Assembly (NCBI RefSeq): GCF_020342455.1
Contig: NZ_CP080506.1
Location: 186,001 to 250,000, forward strand
Origin: Profftia sp020342455
GTDB lineage: Bacteria; Pseudomonadota; Gammaproteobacteria; Enterobacterales; Enterobacteriaceae
Direction: 5' to 3'
DNA length: 64,000 nucleotides
Shown: piece by piece, positions 32,705 through 43,693 of the stretch
Position numbering within the stretch: the first letter of the stretch is position 1
How the letters are laid out: each line of letters begins with the position of its first letter
Program-made: the position numbers and the translations under genes
Notes under the pieces: generated by a model
Told to the model about the DNA's origin: nothing
What the model saw: only the letters and a program-made list of their open reading frames with translations
The model's database searches: none

Positions 32705-33785
32705 TAGTATTTTCGTAAATTGAAATTAATTGATCATTTTTATGTTCTTTAAGAATAGATTCAATTAGTATGTCTAATTTACCTTCCATTACTTCATCTA
32801 GACAATAAATTGTTAAGTTTATACGATGGTCTGTTATGCGCCCCTGCTGAAAATTATAAGTACGATTACGATCTGAACGTTCTCCACTACCTAATAGATT
32901 ACGACGTGTTGATGCTTTTTCTTGTTCTAGTCTTGTTATTTCTGCTTTACGTATACGTGCACCTAATATAGATAAGGCTTTTGCTTTATTTTTATGTTGT
33001 GAACGTTCATCTTGACATTCAACTACAATACGGGTCGGTATATGGGTAATACGAATTGCTGAGTCTGTTGTATTCACATGTTGTCCACCTGCTCCTGATG
33101 AACGAAAAGTATCAATACGTAAATCCTCTGGATTAATATCTGGCAATTCTGTTATCGGAATTTCAGGCATTACAGCAACCGTACAGGTTGAGGTATGAAT
33201 TCTTCCCTGAGTTTCAGTTGCAGGTATACGTTGTACACGGTGCCCGCCTGATTCAAACTTTAAATATCCATAAACATTATTACCAATTACTTTAGTAATA
33301 ATCTCTTTAAAGCCTCCATGATCACCTGGAATTGTATTAAGCACTTCTATTGTCCAGTTATGAGATTCTGCGTAACGGCTATACATGCGAAACATATTAC
33401 CTGCAAATAATGCTGCTTCATCACCTCCTGTTCCAGCGCGGATCTCTAAATAGCAGTTTCGTTTATCATTAGGATCATTAGGTAAAAGTAAACTATGTAT
33501 TTGCTGTTCTAATTCTAGAATATATTTTTTTCCTTTGATAATCTCTTCCTGTGCCATTTCTTTAATGTCAGGCTCATTAAGCATTATTTCTGCAGCATAA
33601 ATATCTTTTTTTATTTGTTTCCAAATTTGAAAAAAATTTATAATTTGGTTTAAATATGCATATTCGCAAGATAGCTTGCGAAAATAGCTCTGGTTATTAA
33701 TAATATTAGAATCTTCTAAGTATACCTTTACTTCAGTATAACGTTCCTGTAAACTTTCAAGTTTTGCAATTATAACGGGCTTCAT
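32694..33785 (-). CDS. prfA: Peptide chain release factor 1
   Basis: Decodes UAA and UAG, 363 residues (E. coli 360). The codon-recognition PAT tripeptide (RIPATETQGRIHTST) and the catalytic GGQ loop (RSSGAGGQHVNTTDSAIRIT) are intact. The N-terminal coiled-coil domain is diverged. The fossil of hemA, its usual upstream partner, precedes it. Confidence 0.97.
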   Translation of the reverse strand: MKPVIIAKLESLQERYTEVKVYLEDSNIINNQSYFRKLSCEYAYLNQIINFFQIWKQIKKDIYAAEIMLNEPDIKEMAQEEIIKGKKYILELEQQIHSLLLPNDPNDKRNCYLEIRAGTGGDEAALFAGNMFRMYSRYAESHNWTIEVLNTIPGDHGGFKEIITKVIGNNVYGYLKFESGGHRVQRIPATETQGRIHTSTCTVAVMPEIPITELPDINPEDLRIDTFRSSGAGGQHVNTTDSAIRITHIPTRIVVECQDERSQHKNKAKALSILGARIRKAEITRLEQEKASTRRNLLGSGERSDRNRTYNFQQGRITDHRINLTIYCLDEVMEGKLDILIESILKEHKNDQLISIYENTNAI

Positions 33786-35326
33786 GTATGAGTATACTAA
33801 CCTTAACTTATATTAAATAATTTATAGTGAGTGAATTTGATTATTTTAAGAAATTCTTGTATACTTATATTTATTATAAATACTATTATAACTTATTAAT
33901 TTTATTAGAAATATTGATGAATGCATTAGTTATATTTTAATTATTTAAGTAGTGAATGGTTAAATATGTATGTTATTTTAGTGCCCTAAAAAATATAAAC
34001 GTTATAACTTAGTATGCTAAAAATTATTTATTCAAATACAATTTCTATTGTTATATTGTTAAGATTAATATTATAGAAATAAATATTTTTATATCATTAA
34101 ATATCTTTAATAAAATATTAGCTCGAGTATGGATTCTTGTCAAGATTTGCAAATTATTTTATGAAATTTTCTTATGAAATATCAATAGAAATATTAGATA
34201 AATAATTTATGATTTGCCTATTTTAGCGCTATATATAAAAAAGCAAGAAAAATTATTGTATACCTTTACAGGGTAAATTCTTACTTTTGAAATATTATTA
34301 TGATTACTTATTTTAGTGATATACTCGTCTACAGAGTGCATAAATAATTTAACTTATTTCTATTACTAGATAAGTAATTTAGTATATTTATAATACTTAA
34401 TTATTAAACATATCTTTTCATATTTTAGTTTGTTTAAGTCAGTATAGAATAAGTTATTTATCTTATATATTATAATTTATACATATTCATACAACGAGTC
34501 ATTATTATGATATATTTTAACTGTTTATTACTTATTTAACATTATAAATCTCATGATATTGATTTAGTTAGTGTATATTTAGTAAATTACTACTTAGTGT
34601 ATAGATTATTAGTTACAAGGTATATTTAAAATATTCTTTTAGAAAAGGTTTTAATTAAATTAATAACTAGATAATATGTGCCATTTATACTGATCTTTAT
34701 AGTATATTTTTATAAAATATTTTATATGACTATAGTAAATCTACTAACATTTATTTTATTTAGAAGATTTTAATTTTCATTAAAATATATAATCACTAAG
34801 TCATACATAACTAGTTAATTTTATATATTAATTTTTTATATTTTAAAATATAAAAATATACTCACAGTTAAATAACATAAAATAATCTCTTGTATTAATA
34901 ATAAGTAACATACATTCTAAGTAACATTTACATTCAGATTTTAATAGAAAACATATAATCCTTTTAATTAAGAGTTACTTAAGTAATATTTTAGTATATT
35001 TTAAGTACAAGCAAGATAACAAAATAATAATTTATCTAAAATAATATATTTGATGTATAAAAAAATATTAGTGTTATAGAAAATTATTATTTATATGTTG
35101 ATATATATTATCATTGCTTTTTCTAGGAAATATATATAAATATTATTTATAATTGTGAGTATATATTGTAATGATTTATGTATTTTTACTATGAAATATA
35201 ATTTGAATAAAGAAAATATAATAGATAAGACATAATAATATCTTATACAAGAATATACTCACTATTTTAGAATGAGTATACATGATCAATCAATAGTGGT
35301 AGATAGGATTTCTCCTGTAACTCATC
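33786..35326. other. Gap between prfA and lolB, containing the hemA fossil
   Basis: In Enterobacterales hemA and lolB are divergently transcribed here. The hemA remains lie at about 33960-34400. An 8-bp hairpin (TATACTCA/TGAGTATA) lies at 35262-35284, just before lolB. The remainder is unreadable. Confidence 0.6.
33960..34400 (-). pseudogene. hemA: hemA fossil (glutamyl-tRNA reductase)
   Basis: HemA makes the haem precursor glutamate-1-semialdehyde from Glu-tRNA. Directly upstream of prfA and divergent from lolB, as in E. coli. Readable in order on the minus strand: KYTKLLI against DAVSHLM, VDEYITKIS against EPQILGQVK, ISKVRIYPV against VAKRVRTETD, IIFLAFLYIALK against AVSVAFAACTLA, RIHTRANILLKIFNDIKI against NRTRERAQILADEVGAEVI, and TYIFNHSLLK against AYLYSVDDLQ. 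Gaps between pieces imply large deletions. Multiple stops exclude function. Confidence 0.66.
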
Positions 35327-35989
35327 ATGAGTATTCTCGTTATTTTAAATATGAACATTAGACATCAATACAAAAAAATATTTTTTTTAACCCCCTTAAT
35401 ATTAAGTTATTTATTACTAATATCTTGTAGTGCTTTACAACAAACCAATCTTACTGGTAATTCTAAGAAAATACAGCAGTGGAAAAACCATGAAGCACAA
35501 TTATTAAAAATAACTAAGTATCAAATACGTGGTACCTTTACTTACCTAGTAGCTGGTAAGCAAGTAGTATATAGTAATTTTTTTTGGGAACAGATTAAAC
35601 CAGATAATTATTATTTAATTTTTATTAATCAATTATGCAGTAATACAATTGAACTAAATTTTTCTTCTGGTAGAATGCAAATTACTAATAATCAAAAAAA
35701 ATATTATATCAAAAATAACATAGATAAAAATATACAAAAACTAACAGGTATAAAAATACCACTAAAAAAATTACGTTTATGGATGCTAGGACTTTCAGGT
35801 GATGCCACTAATTGCATACTTGATGATCAATATCGATTGCAGCACTGTATTTATAACCAAGACGGTATCACTTGGAGAGTAAATTATCTTAGATATGGTA
35901 CACATGCTCATCCATCCTTACCAGTACAGTTAGAAATTAAAGAAGGAGAGCAAATTTTTAAACTGAAAATAAATAATTGGATCTTATAA
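35327..35989 (+). CDS. lolB: Outer-membrane lipoprotein receptor LolB
   Basis: Receives lipoproteins from LolA and inserts them into the outer membrane. 220 residues (E. coli 207). A lipoprotein signal peptide ends in the lipobox LISC, Cys34. Conserved YQIRGTFTYL, FFWEQIKPDNYYL, LTGIKIPLKKLRLWMLG and LDDQYRLQHC segments and the C-terminal FKLKINNWIL match LolB. The start could also be Met9 (35351), which would give a shorter, more typical signal peptide. ispE follows after 3 nt. Retention implies outer-membrane lipoproteins still exist. Confidence 0.93.
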   Translation: MSILVILNMNIRHQYKKIFFLTPLILSYLLLISCSALQQTNLTGNSKKIQQWKNHEAQLLKITKYQIRGTFTYLVAGKQVVYSNFFWEQIKPDNYYLIFINQLCSNTIELNFSSGRMQITNNQKKYYIKNNIDKNIQKLTGIKIPLKKLRLWMLGLSGDATNCILDDQYRLQHCIYNQDGITWRVNYLRYGTHAHPSLPVQLEIKEGEQIFKLKINNWIL

Positions 35990-35992
35990 AAA

Positions 35993-36859
35993 ATGATTTT
36001 TACCAGTAGTATTTGGCCTGCACCGGCTAAGATAAATCTTTTTCTTTATATAAATAGCCGTCGTACTAATGGTTATCATAATCTACAAACTATATTCCAG
36101 TTTTTAGAATACGGCGATCAACTGATGATTACTCCACGTATTGATGGTCAAATAAATTTACTAACACCTATCATAGGTATACCTAATAATGAGAACTTAA
36201 TTATTCGTGCTGCTAAATTACTGCGTGATCAATTACCTAATTATTTTTCCTACCATGGTGCAGATCTTTTACTTAAAAAAAATATTCCAATTGGTTCAGG
36301 TCTAGGTGGAGGTTCTTCAGATGCAGCTACCATACTTGTTGCTCTAAATAAATTATGGCAAGCTAATTTGAGTCATGATGTATTAATTAAGTTAGGTGCA
36401 CTGTTAGGTGCAGATGTACCCTTTTTTATTAATGGTCATGCATATTTTTCAGAAGGAGTGGGAAGATTAAAGTATCCTGTATATCCTGTAGAACGATGGT
36501 ATCTTATTGTAAATCCAAATATTAATATCTCTACCGCTTTAATTTTTAGAGATCCAGATTTAAAAAGAGACTCTCCGGTACGTTCTTTACGGGAACTTTT
36601 GCGTATACCGTATTCAAATGATTGTGAAATTACTGTAAGGAGATTGTTTCGTAAAGTTGATAAAGTCATTTTATGGTTATCACAATACGCAACATCACGT
36701 TTAACCGGTACAGGTGCGTGTGTTTTTGCTGAATTTGATACAAAAAAATCGGCCCAACAGGTACTTAAACAAGCACCTATTGGGATTAAAGCTTTTGTTG
36801 CGCGGGGTATTAATGTATCACCGTTACAAATTTTTTCTCAAAAATATTTTTATAAATAA
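35993..36859 (+). CDS. ispE: 4-diphosphocytidyl-2-C-methyl-D-erythritol kinase IspE
   Basis: GHMP kinase of the MEP isoprenoid pathway, 288 residues (E. coli 283). N-terminal PAKINLFLYI with the catalytic Lys. ATP-binding PIGSGLGGGSSDAATIL is at about 100-116, the catalytic Asp in LGADVPFFI, and the C-terminal RLTGTGACVFAEFDT motif is present. Works in the same pathway as IspH in this window. Confidence 0.97.
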   Translation: MIFTSSIWPAPAKINLFLYINSRRTNGYHNLQTIFQFLEYGDQLMITPRIDGQINLLTPIIGIPNNENLIIRAAKLLRDQLPNYFSYHGADLLLKKNIPIGSGLGGGSSDAATILVALNKLWQANLSHDVLIKLGALLGADVPFFINGHAYFSEGVGRLKYPVYPVERWYLIVNPNINISTALIFRDPDLKRDSPVRSLRELLRIPYSNDCEITVRRLFRKVDKVILWLSQYATSRLTGTGACVFAEFDTKKSAQQVLKQAPIGIKAFVARGINVSPLQIFSQKYFYK

Positions 36860-37889
36860 CAATATTGTTTCTTATAAAATAAGAGTTACAAAATATCATT
36901 TGAAGGTATTTCTCTTTTTAAGTTAATCAAATTATCTACAAAGCAGTCTTATATGATTTAATTTTTATATTATAACCATACTAATTTATTAGTACTATTT
37001 TGATGTTCATTAAGATCGCAAGTAAATTAAACTGTTTGTGTAAAAGTAACGCTTTATAAGAATGAAATAATTTCCTATACTAATAAATATTATTTTTGTA
37101 GTATATAAGAAAATATTATATTAACTATAATATTATTAGTAATATAAGATATCTAAGATAAAAAAAATATTTTTATCAAATAGATTATTATGAAAAAATT
37201 AAATTTACTAAATATATATAGATAAAATATAAAATGTAATTTTATTAAAACTCCAAGTATATAGATAAAATCTATAAGATATATTTATCTACCTCTATAC
37301 TTATTTGTCTATAATACATCAATTTATCTTATTTAATAAAATTTTATAAAATTTAAAAAATATTTTTAATGATCACTATATAGTGTGTATGTGACTTATA
37401 TTTTGGTTAATTAAAACTATGATAATGCGCAAATATCATTATATTTATCATTAAAAATATATATATTACTTAATTAAAATAAGAATAAATTTATGAATAT
37501 TTATTAATAATATATATAAAAATTATTAATTTTAAAATATAATATATGATTATTGTATGAATTTGATAGATGTAGTATTTTGTTTTATATAGTAAACTTC
37601 CCTTAAATATTTTGAAATCTTATTTATTTTTAAAGTGGTAAAAAAATAATATAATAGTATATAGGGTCTTAATTTTATAAAATTTGTTATAAATATCTAA
37701 TAACTATATTTTATAAATTTTCACTATAATATATTACTTAAAGATATAAAATTTATTTCTTATATAATTGATATAATTATTTGAATTATAAACTTCTACT
37801 AATTAGATAGAATTATGATTTATTACCCTCTTAATCTTTAATAAAAGGGGTATCTACTATTTTTTATATATAAACCTAGAAGTATTATT
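36860..37889. other. Gene-free stretch between ispE and prs
   Basis: About 1 kb, against about 150 bp in E. coli. No gene or fossil recognised; the DNA is almost pure A+T. Confidence 0.6.
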
Positions 37890-38837
37890 ATGCCTAATAT
37901 AAAGCTTTTTACTGGTAATGCTACCCCTGCATTAGCACGACGTATTGCTAATCGTTTATATACAAATCTAGGTGATGTTGCTGTTGGGAGATTTAGTGAT
38001 GGAGAAGTTAGTGTACAAGTTAACGAGAATGTACGTGGTGGCGATATTTTTATTATCCAATCTACATGTGCGCCAACCAATGACAATCTAATTGAGCTAG
38101 TAGTTATGGTTGATGCATTACGCCGTGCTTCTGCAGGACGTATTACTGCAGTAATTCCTTATTTTGGTTATGCTCGTCAAGATCGTCGTGTACGTTCTGC
38201 TCGTGTACCAATTACTGCTAAAATTGTAGCTGATTTTTTATCAAATGTAGGTGTTGATCGCGTACTTACCGTAGATTTGCATGCGGAACAGATTCAAGGT
38301 TTTTTTGATGTACCGGTAGATAATGTATTCGGTAGTCCTATTCTCCTGGAGGATATGTTACGACAGAATCTCAAAAACCCGATGGTAGTTTCTCCGGATA
38401 TAGGTGGTGTAGTGCGTGCTCGCGCCATAGCTAAACTATTAAACGATACTGATATGGCTATAATTGATAAACGTAGACCGAGAGCTAATATATCTCAGGT
38501 TATGAATATTATCGGTGATGTAACTGGTCGTGACTGTGTGATTGTTGATGATATGATAGATACTGGTGGTACTTTATGTAAAGCCGCTGAGGCATTAAAA
38601 GCAAGTGGTGCCAAAAGTGTACTCGCTTATGCAACTCATCCAATTTTTTCTGGTGATGCGATTAGTAATATCAAAAAATCTGTTATAGATAAAATTATTG
38701 TCTGCGATACCATTCCTTTATCTGAAGAAATGAAATCTCTAGATAAAGTACATACTCTTACCTTGTCTGGTATGTTGGCTGAAGCAATACGCCGTATAAG
38801 CAATGAAGAATCTATTTCTGCAATGTTTGAACATTAA
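37890..38837 (+). CDS. prs: Ribose-phosphate pyrophosphokinase (PRPP synthetase)
   Basis: Makes PRPP for nucleotide, NAD and histidine/tryptophan synthesis. 315 residues, exactly as E. coli. Catalytic segment VVSPDIGGVVRARAIA, flexible loop IIDKRRPRANISQVMNIIG and PRPP-binding VIVDDMIDTGGTLCKAAEAL are intact. It keeps its ancestral place after lolB-ispE. Confidence 0.98.
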   Translation: MPNIKLFTGNATPALARRIANRLYTNLGDVAVGRFSDGEVSVQVNENVRGGDIFIIQSTCAPTNDNLIELVVMVDALRRASAGRITAVIPYFGYARQDRRVRSARVPITAKIVADFLSNVGVDRVLTVDLHAEQIQGFFDVPVDNVFGSPILLEDMLRQNLKNPMVVSPDIGGVVRARAIAKLLNDTDMAIIDKRRPRANISQVMNIIGDVTGRDCVIVDDMIDTGGTLCKAAEALKASGAKSVLAYATHPIFSGDAISNIKKSVIDKIIVCDTIPLSEEMKSLDKVHTLTLSGMLAEAIRRISNEESISAMFEH

Positions 38838-39224
38838 ATAATAAATTAATAACTCTGTAAGGATTAGATAAATAATCAATAAATTTTATTTACATTGTTA
38901 ATTATTTTATAAAAAATAAATATATTAAGCAGCTTAACTAATTATTAATAAATATTAATGTAATAATTATTAATTAATAGTGATAAAGACTTGTAACTTT
39001 ATTTTCATCAGAAATGAGTTAAAAACTTTATAATAAATTTATTTAATATAAAATAATATAATTATTTTTAATAAAGTTTTTTATTTATATTTTTTATATA
39101 TATTTAAAATATAATATTTTCTATATAAAACCTTAAGATTTTAAAATTTCTTACTATATTATAAAAATAACTATATATACAATTAAATTATATTAAGTAG
39201 TATATTTATATATAACCCTATATT

Positions 39225-39496
39225 AATTTTTATGGGTTGATCTATCTTATTTTGCTAAGAGATATTTATTATTAAAATAATTATTTTAATAATTTATTCA
39301 ATTTTATTTTTAAATATAGAAGTATCTTGTATAATTTTTTTATGTTTAATTACAACTGATTAAAACTATTATTTTTTTATTAGGGGAAAATAATACTACC
39401 AATATATTATATAAGATAATAATCTTATTATTATCTGAAGATGTTTATTGTTATTCATATAAAGCCCTAACTAATAATATTAATCGCTTGGCTTAA
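39225..39496 (+). pseudogene. pth: pth fossil (peptidyl-tRNA hydrolase), C-terminal half
   Basis: Pth rescues peptidyl-tRNAs. Downstream of prs on the same strand, as in Enterobacterales. Reads GLIYLILLRDI against GGHGGHNGLKDI, FKYRSI against FHRLRI, then IKTIIFLLGEN against NKVVGFVLGKP. It finally reads ALTNNINRLA* against GLTKATNRLHAF; the last 45 codons run open in one frame to TAA at 39496. Upstream codons are too decayed to follow. The N-terminal catalytic part was not found. Confidence 0.75.
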
Positions 39497-39559
39497 CACA
39501 CTTACAAATAAGTATCAATACTAATTAAAATAGATTGTTTTATTTGACGTTTAATACCT

Positions 39560-40530
39560 TCTATAAAATATATGTTAATTTTATCTCAATAGTACTGATC
39601 ATTCTTAGAGTATATATTTTTTTTGATAAAAAAACTTTTGTAAAATACAATAAAATAAATACTTTACTTTATCAAGTAACAATATTACTATATAATATAT
39701 GTACTTTAATAAAGTATTAAGACATTACCATATATAGCCCTGATGAACCATATCGAGTATTTTTAGATAAATATGTAAAATACTATTATTATACATTAAA
39801 GAATTTTATATATCTTAAGATACTAAAAAAACTTTTTATATTTTAATTGTACTTAATGAGTAAATTGTTACTATATTAATATCAAATAATTATTTGTATA
39901 TATCTATATAATCAATTATTAAAATAGTTAATTATATAGATATATTTTAATCTCTATTGAGTAATTTTTTTGATTATTACTTTATTTTATAACTATCTAG
40001 TCACTTCATGTGTTTATACTATTTTATTTTATATTCATTTAATTAAAATTTTTTTATTTATTATTTTATACTTTACTGAGAGAATACCTATAAATTTTAT
40101 TATAACATTTTAAATACAAAATATAATATTACTTAAATAAAGCTATAATATTTCATCTAAAATATACTTACCTCTGTATAATTTTTTATATAGCAATACA
40201 CTACATTCAATAATATTGCTATCTATAGATAAATAAAATTTAATAAATATTAATTAACACACTATATATCTTATATTTTTACCTTTTTATTAAAAAGCAC
40301 TTATCATCATAATAATAAAGCTTTATATTTTTAAAATATATTTTTAATCTTTTATATACTAAAATACTTTCATATAATTTGTATTATTGTGATTTTATCA
40401 AAATACTTTGTTTTTATGTGTTAGGTAAAGAATATAATAAGTAATTAAATTTTTTAAATTTATTTTATACTTCTAACATAAAAGCTATAAACATTACTGA
40501 TAATTCATAAAATATTTATAGTGGCTTTAT
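39560..40530 (+). pseudogene. ychF: ychF fossil (Obg-like translation-associated ATPase)
   Basis: Follows the pth fossil, as ychF follows pth in E. coli. One frame with a single stop runs to 39846. SIVLIILRV and FDKKTFV align with GIVGLPNV and VGKSTLF, ICTL with FCTI, then PYRVFLDKYVKYYYYTL with PRLDQLAEIVKPQRTL. Near 40447, KFFKFILYF*HKSYKH aligns with KLLNLQTYFTAGVKEV, about 296 codons from the start of the fossil, close to the true distance. The small open frame 39535-39720 is part of this fossil, not a gene. Confidence 0.66.
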
Positions 40531-41029
40531 ATTATTTTTTTATTTTTATCATATTATATGATACGATCTAGATAATAAACTTTAAATAATACAGCACCTT
40601 TTATTATAAAAAACTATTAATATTGTGTATTAAGTAGTATTCACCTATCAATATTTAAAGGAATTATTTTATAAGTTGAGTAGAAGATATATTATAAGAT
40701 AAAGATATGCTTTATATTACTAACCTAGTTTATTATTTATAGATATTCTGTAATTATACTTTATAAGTAAAATATTAATCAACTTGATGATAAATACTTA
40801 TAATATAGTTAAATGAACCACTAATAATATATAAACATTTTTTCTTTATTTTATTTTTTTAGTCGTAGTATAACATGGAGTATTATAATTTTGTACTTAG
40901 AAGTGTAATTCTAATTACTATATAAACATAACTTTAACAGATATGTTACTATGGGTTTAGAGTTATATAATAATAATTTTTAGTTATTTTAACTTATCTT
41001 ATAAAAGATACAGCATAATAACTCATTAA

Positions 41030-42325
41030 CTAGTTAAATGGATCATATAAAATTATAGTATCTTTACGATCAGGTCCAGTAGAAATTAGATGAACAGGTA
41101 TACCTACTATTTTTTCTATATATTTAATATACTTTATCGCATCAAGTGGTAATTTGTTATATTTTCTTACACCAAAGGTAGGTTCTACCCATCCGGGCAT
41201 TATTTTATAGATTGGTTCAATATCATCCCAACTTGTAGGATCTATTGGAATGGTATTAATTTCACTACTATCAGGCATACGATATCCTACACAGATCTTT
41301 ATTTCATCTAAATCATCTAAAACATCTAATTTAGTAATACACAGGCCAGATAAAGAGTTTAGTTTTACAGCGCGTCGAAGAGCAACAGTGTCTAACCATC
41401 CAGTACGACGATGACGACCAGTAGTTGAACCTAATTCATGACCCTTAGTAAATAAAAATTCCCCTACTTCATCATATAGTTCAGTTGGAAAAGGACCCGC
41501 ACCTACACGAGTAGAATACGCCTTAGTAATACCCAGTATATAATTAATAGAGAGTGGTCCTACTCCACATCCTGTAGCTACACCACCTGCAATAGTATTA
41601 GAAGAGGTGACATATGGGTAAGTACCATGATCAATATCTAGTAGAGTACCTTGTGCACCTTCAAATATAATGAAGTCACCTCGTTTATTTGCTTTATAAA
41701 GTAAGCCAGCAACATCAACTGTCATCGCGGTTATAATATCAGTCACAGAGAGAATTTCATTAAGTACATCTTTATAGATGATTGAGTTAACTTTATAATA
41801 ATGCACTAGTTGAAAATTATAATAGTCTATATTTTTTTTTAATTTACTTGCAAAAATCTTTTTATTAAAAAGATCACCAACGCGTAGACCCCGACGTGCT
41901 ATTTTATCCTCGTACGCAGGACCAATACCTAGACCTGTTGTACCTATGGCTGCTTTACCAAGAGATTTTTCACGCGCTTTATCTAAAGATACATGATATG
42001 GCAGTATTAAAGGACAGGCTGCGGATACTAATAGGCGTTCGCGTACAGGAATATTGTGCATTTCTAATTCGGTAAGTTCATTTATTAATGCATTAGGTGA
42101 TAATACCACACCACTTGCAATAATATTGATGACATTTTCATGTAAAATACCTGATGGAATTAAATGAAGAATAGTTTTTGTACCATTAATTACTAGTGTA
42201 TGGCCTGCGTTATGACCGCCCTGATATCTCACAACATACTGAGCTTTTTCTGTTAATAGGTCTACAATTTTTCCTTTACCTTCATCACCCCATTGGGTTC
42301 CTAGTACAATGATATTCTTACCCAT
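41030..42325 (-). CDS. purA: Adenylosuccinate synthetase
   Basis: First committed step from IMP to AMP. 431 residues (E. coli 432). GTP-binding QWGDEGKGKIVDLL near the N-terminus, GHNAGHTLV with the catalytic His, GIGPAYEDK, and STTGRHRRTGWLD with IMP contacts are intact. A GAG Shine-Dalgarno lies 5-8 nt before ATG. An hflC fossil lies upstream, the ancestral neighbour. Confidence 0.97.
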   Translation of the reverse strand: MGKNIIVLGTQWGDEGKGKIVDLLTEKAQYVVRYQGGHNAGHTLVINGTKTILHLIPSGILHENVINIIASGVVLSPNALINELTELEMHNIPVRERLLVSAACPLILPYHVSLDKAREKSLGKAAIGTTGLGIGPAYEDKIARRGLRVGDLFNKKIFASKLKKNIDYYNFQLVHYYKVNSIIYKDVLNEILSVTDIITAMTVDVAGLLYKANKRGDFIIFEGAQGTLLDIDHGTYPYVTSSNTIAGGVATGCGVGPLSINYILGITKAYSTRVGAGPFPTELYDEVGEFLFTKGHELGSTTGRHRRTGWLDTVALRRAVKLNSLSGLCITKLDVLDDLDEIKICVGYRMPDSSEINTIPIDPTSWDDIEPIYKIMPGWVEPTFGVRKYNKLPLDAIKYIKYIEKIVGIPVHLISTGPDRKDTIILYDPFN

Positions 42326-42599
42326 TATATTCTCATTAAGTTATTTAAAACACATTTTGCTATATTAATTTTTATGGCTTTACTATTTTAGTATACAATT
42401 TAAAAAAAAATTTTAATTATTTAATTACATCATATTTTACTTAAGATAAAAATATAGTTAATAATTTTTTAAAATCATACATATAAATTGATGAGTAATA
42501 TTTTTATTTTTAATAAAATCCTCCTATACTATTCTTATAGAAAGATAATATATCTAGTAATATATAATTAAAAAAATAAAAAGATATATTATAAATAAT

Positions 42600-43060
42600 A
42601 ATAAAAATAATCCTTAAAATATTTAAATAATTTCTAATATATCTTAAAATTAATGATATTTTAGGATATATTAACTTAATATTATTTTAAAATATTATTG
42701 TGATATTAAAATCATTTCTATATGTTTATTGATATTTATATAGTAATATTTATACTTCCTCTTGTTATTAAGATTATGATAAATAGAACATTAAGTAATC
42801 GAATCGTAATAAATTAAAATAAAGATAATAAATACATATAAACTTAAATATATTGATATCTATCTCATTAAAAAAATATTATTCTATATTTAGTACTACC
42901 TTTATCTAGACTTGAGTTAACTTGTAACTTATTAGTTTTAGCTATATAAATATCATCGCCACATTATTTTCATCTCTTAATTTCACCTATTCATCTTAAT
43001 ATCTAAAATTTAAATATTTTATAGAGTTAGCTTAACCTTAGCACTATTCAAATAACATCA
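42600..43060 (-). pseudogene. hflC: hflC fossil (FtsH-modulating membrane protein)
   Basis: Upstream of purA on the same strand, as in E. coli. Reads NSAKVKLTL against SQAEVLLKR, a 32-codon open run with DDIYIAKTNKLQV against DIVTDSRGRLTLEV, then SIYHNLNNKRK against EAIYNRMRAERE and RNYLNILR against DFYAFIRSLR. Order is correct and spacing close. Stops and shifts exclude function. The gap between hflC and purA is too short for an intact yjeT. Confidence 0.66.
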
Positions 43061-43134
43061 AAACATATTAAAAAATAAACCTATTAATTTTAATTGCTAG
43101 TAATATACGACAAGTATATTATAAAACTGCTAGA

Positions 43135-43184
43135 TTTATAAAAAATCATATAACATCATACAATATTATATGATTTTTTATAAA
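43135..43184. repeat. 19-bp perfect inverted repeat, 12-nt spacer
   Basis: Arms 43135-43153 and 43166-43184 are exact reverse complements; the right arm contains a run of six T. It lies in the divergent purA/ribF gap, so a simple terminator role is not obvious. Confidence 0.93.
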
Positions 43185-43693
43185 AATATAAATTTTACTA
43201 ATATTTAGTATCTCAAATTTATTTAAAAATATACTTATTTAAAATAAATATTTATATTTTAATTTTTGAAAATTATAAAATGTAAGATTAGTATGTATAT
43301 TTATCTAAAAACTTATAAAATTATAGATTTCATCTAAATATTAATAAAAGTAATTCATAGTTTTTATTACAAGTGTATTTATCCTCCTATAGGAGATTAT
43401 AGTGTAATTTATTTTTTTATTTTATACTAGTAAATAGTAATTGCGACTTTAATTATTATTTAGCAAATACATCATAAATATCATTCATTAAATATCATTT
43501 ATATTGTAAGTATTTTTAAAAGGAATAGAGATAATTTAAAAAAAACAGTAAAATACTTTCAATATTATATTAAAAATAAAACCTATTTTACTTAATTTTT
43601 ACTATATTACTTTTAAGTAGTCATATTACTGTTAAATATCAATATATAGATAAAAAAGTCATCAAGAAGATGATTAAAAATTTTGAGCGTGAT

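Larger units (their letters stand above)
38838..41029. other. Gap between prs and purA, with fossils of pth and ychF
   Basis: The first 1.7 kb is explained by pth and ychF fossils in the E. coli order and strand. The remaining part (about 40540-41029) is unread. Confidence 0.65.
42326..43693. other. Divergent gap between purA and ribF, with an hflC fossil and a hairpin
   Basis: Contains hflC remains on the minus strand and a 19-bp perfect inverted repeat. Promoters for both purA and ribF must lie here, but none stands out against the A+T background. Confidence 0.6.

Noticed and set aside
33786..33870. Piece resembling the HemA C-terminus (NKLIHAPTKSL) just upstream of prfA
   Set aside because: Too short and low in information to place. 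The hemA call rests on the better blocks at 33960-34400.
39535..39720. 61-codon open frame after prs
   Set aside because: It continues in register past its stop and aligns with YchF, so it is a fossil segment.
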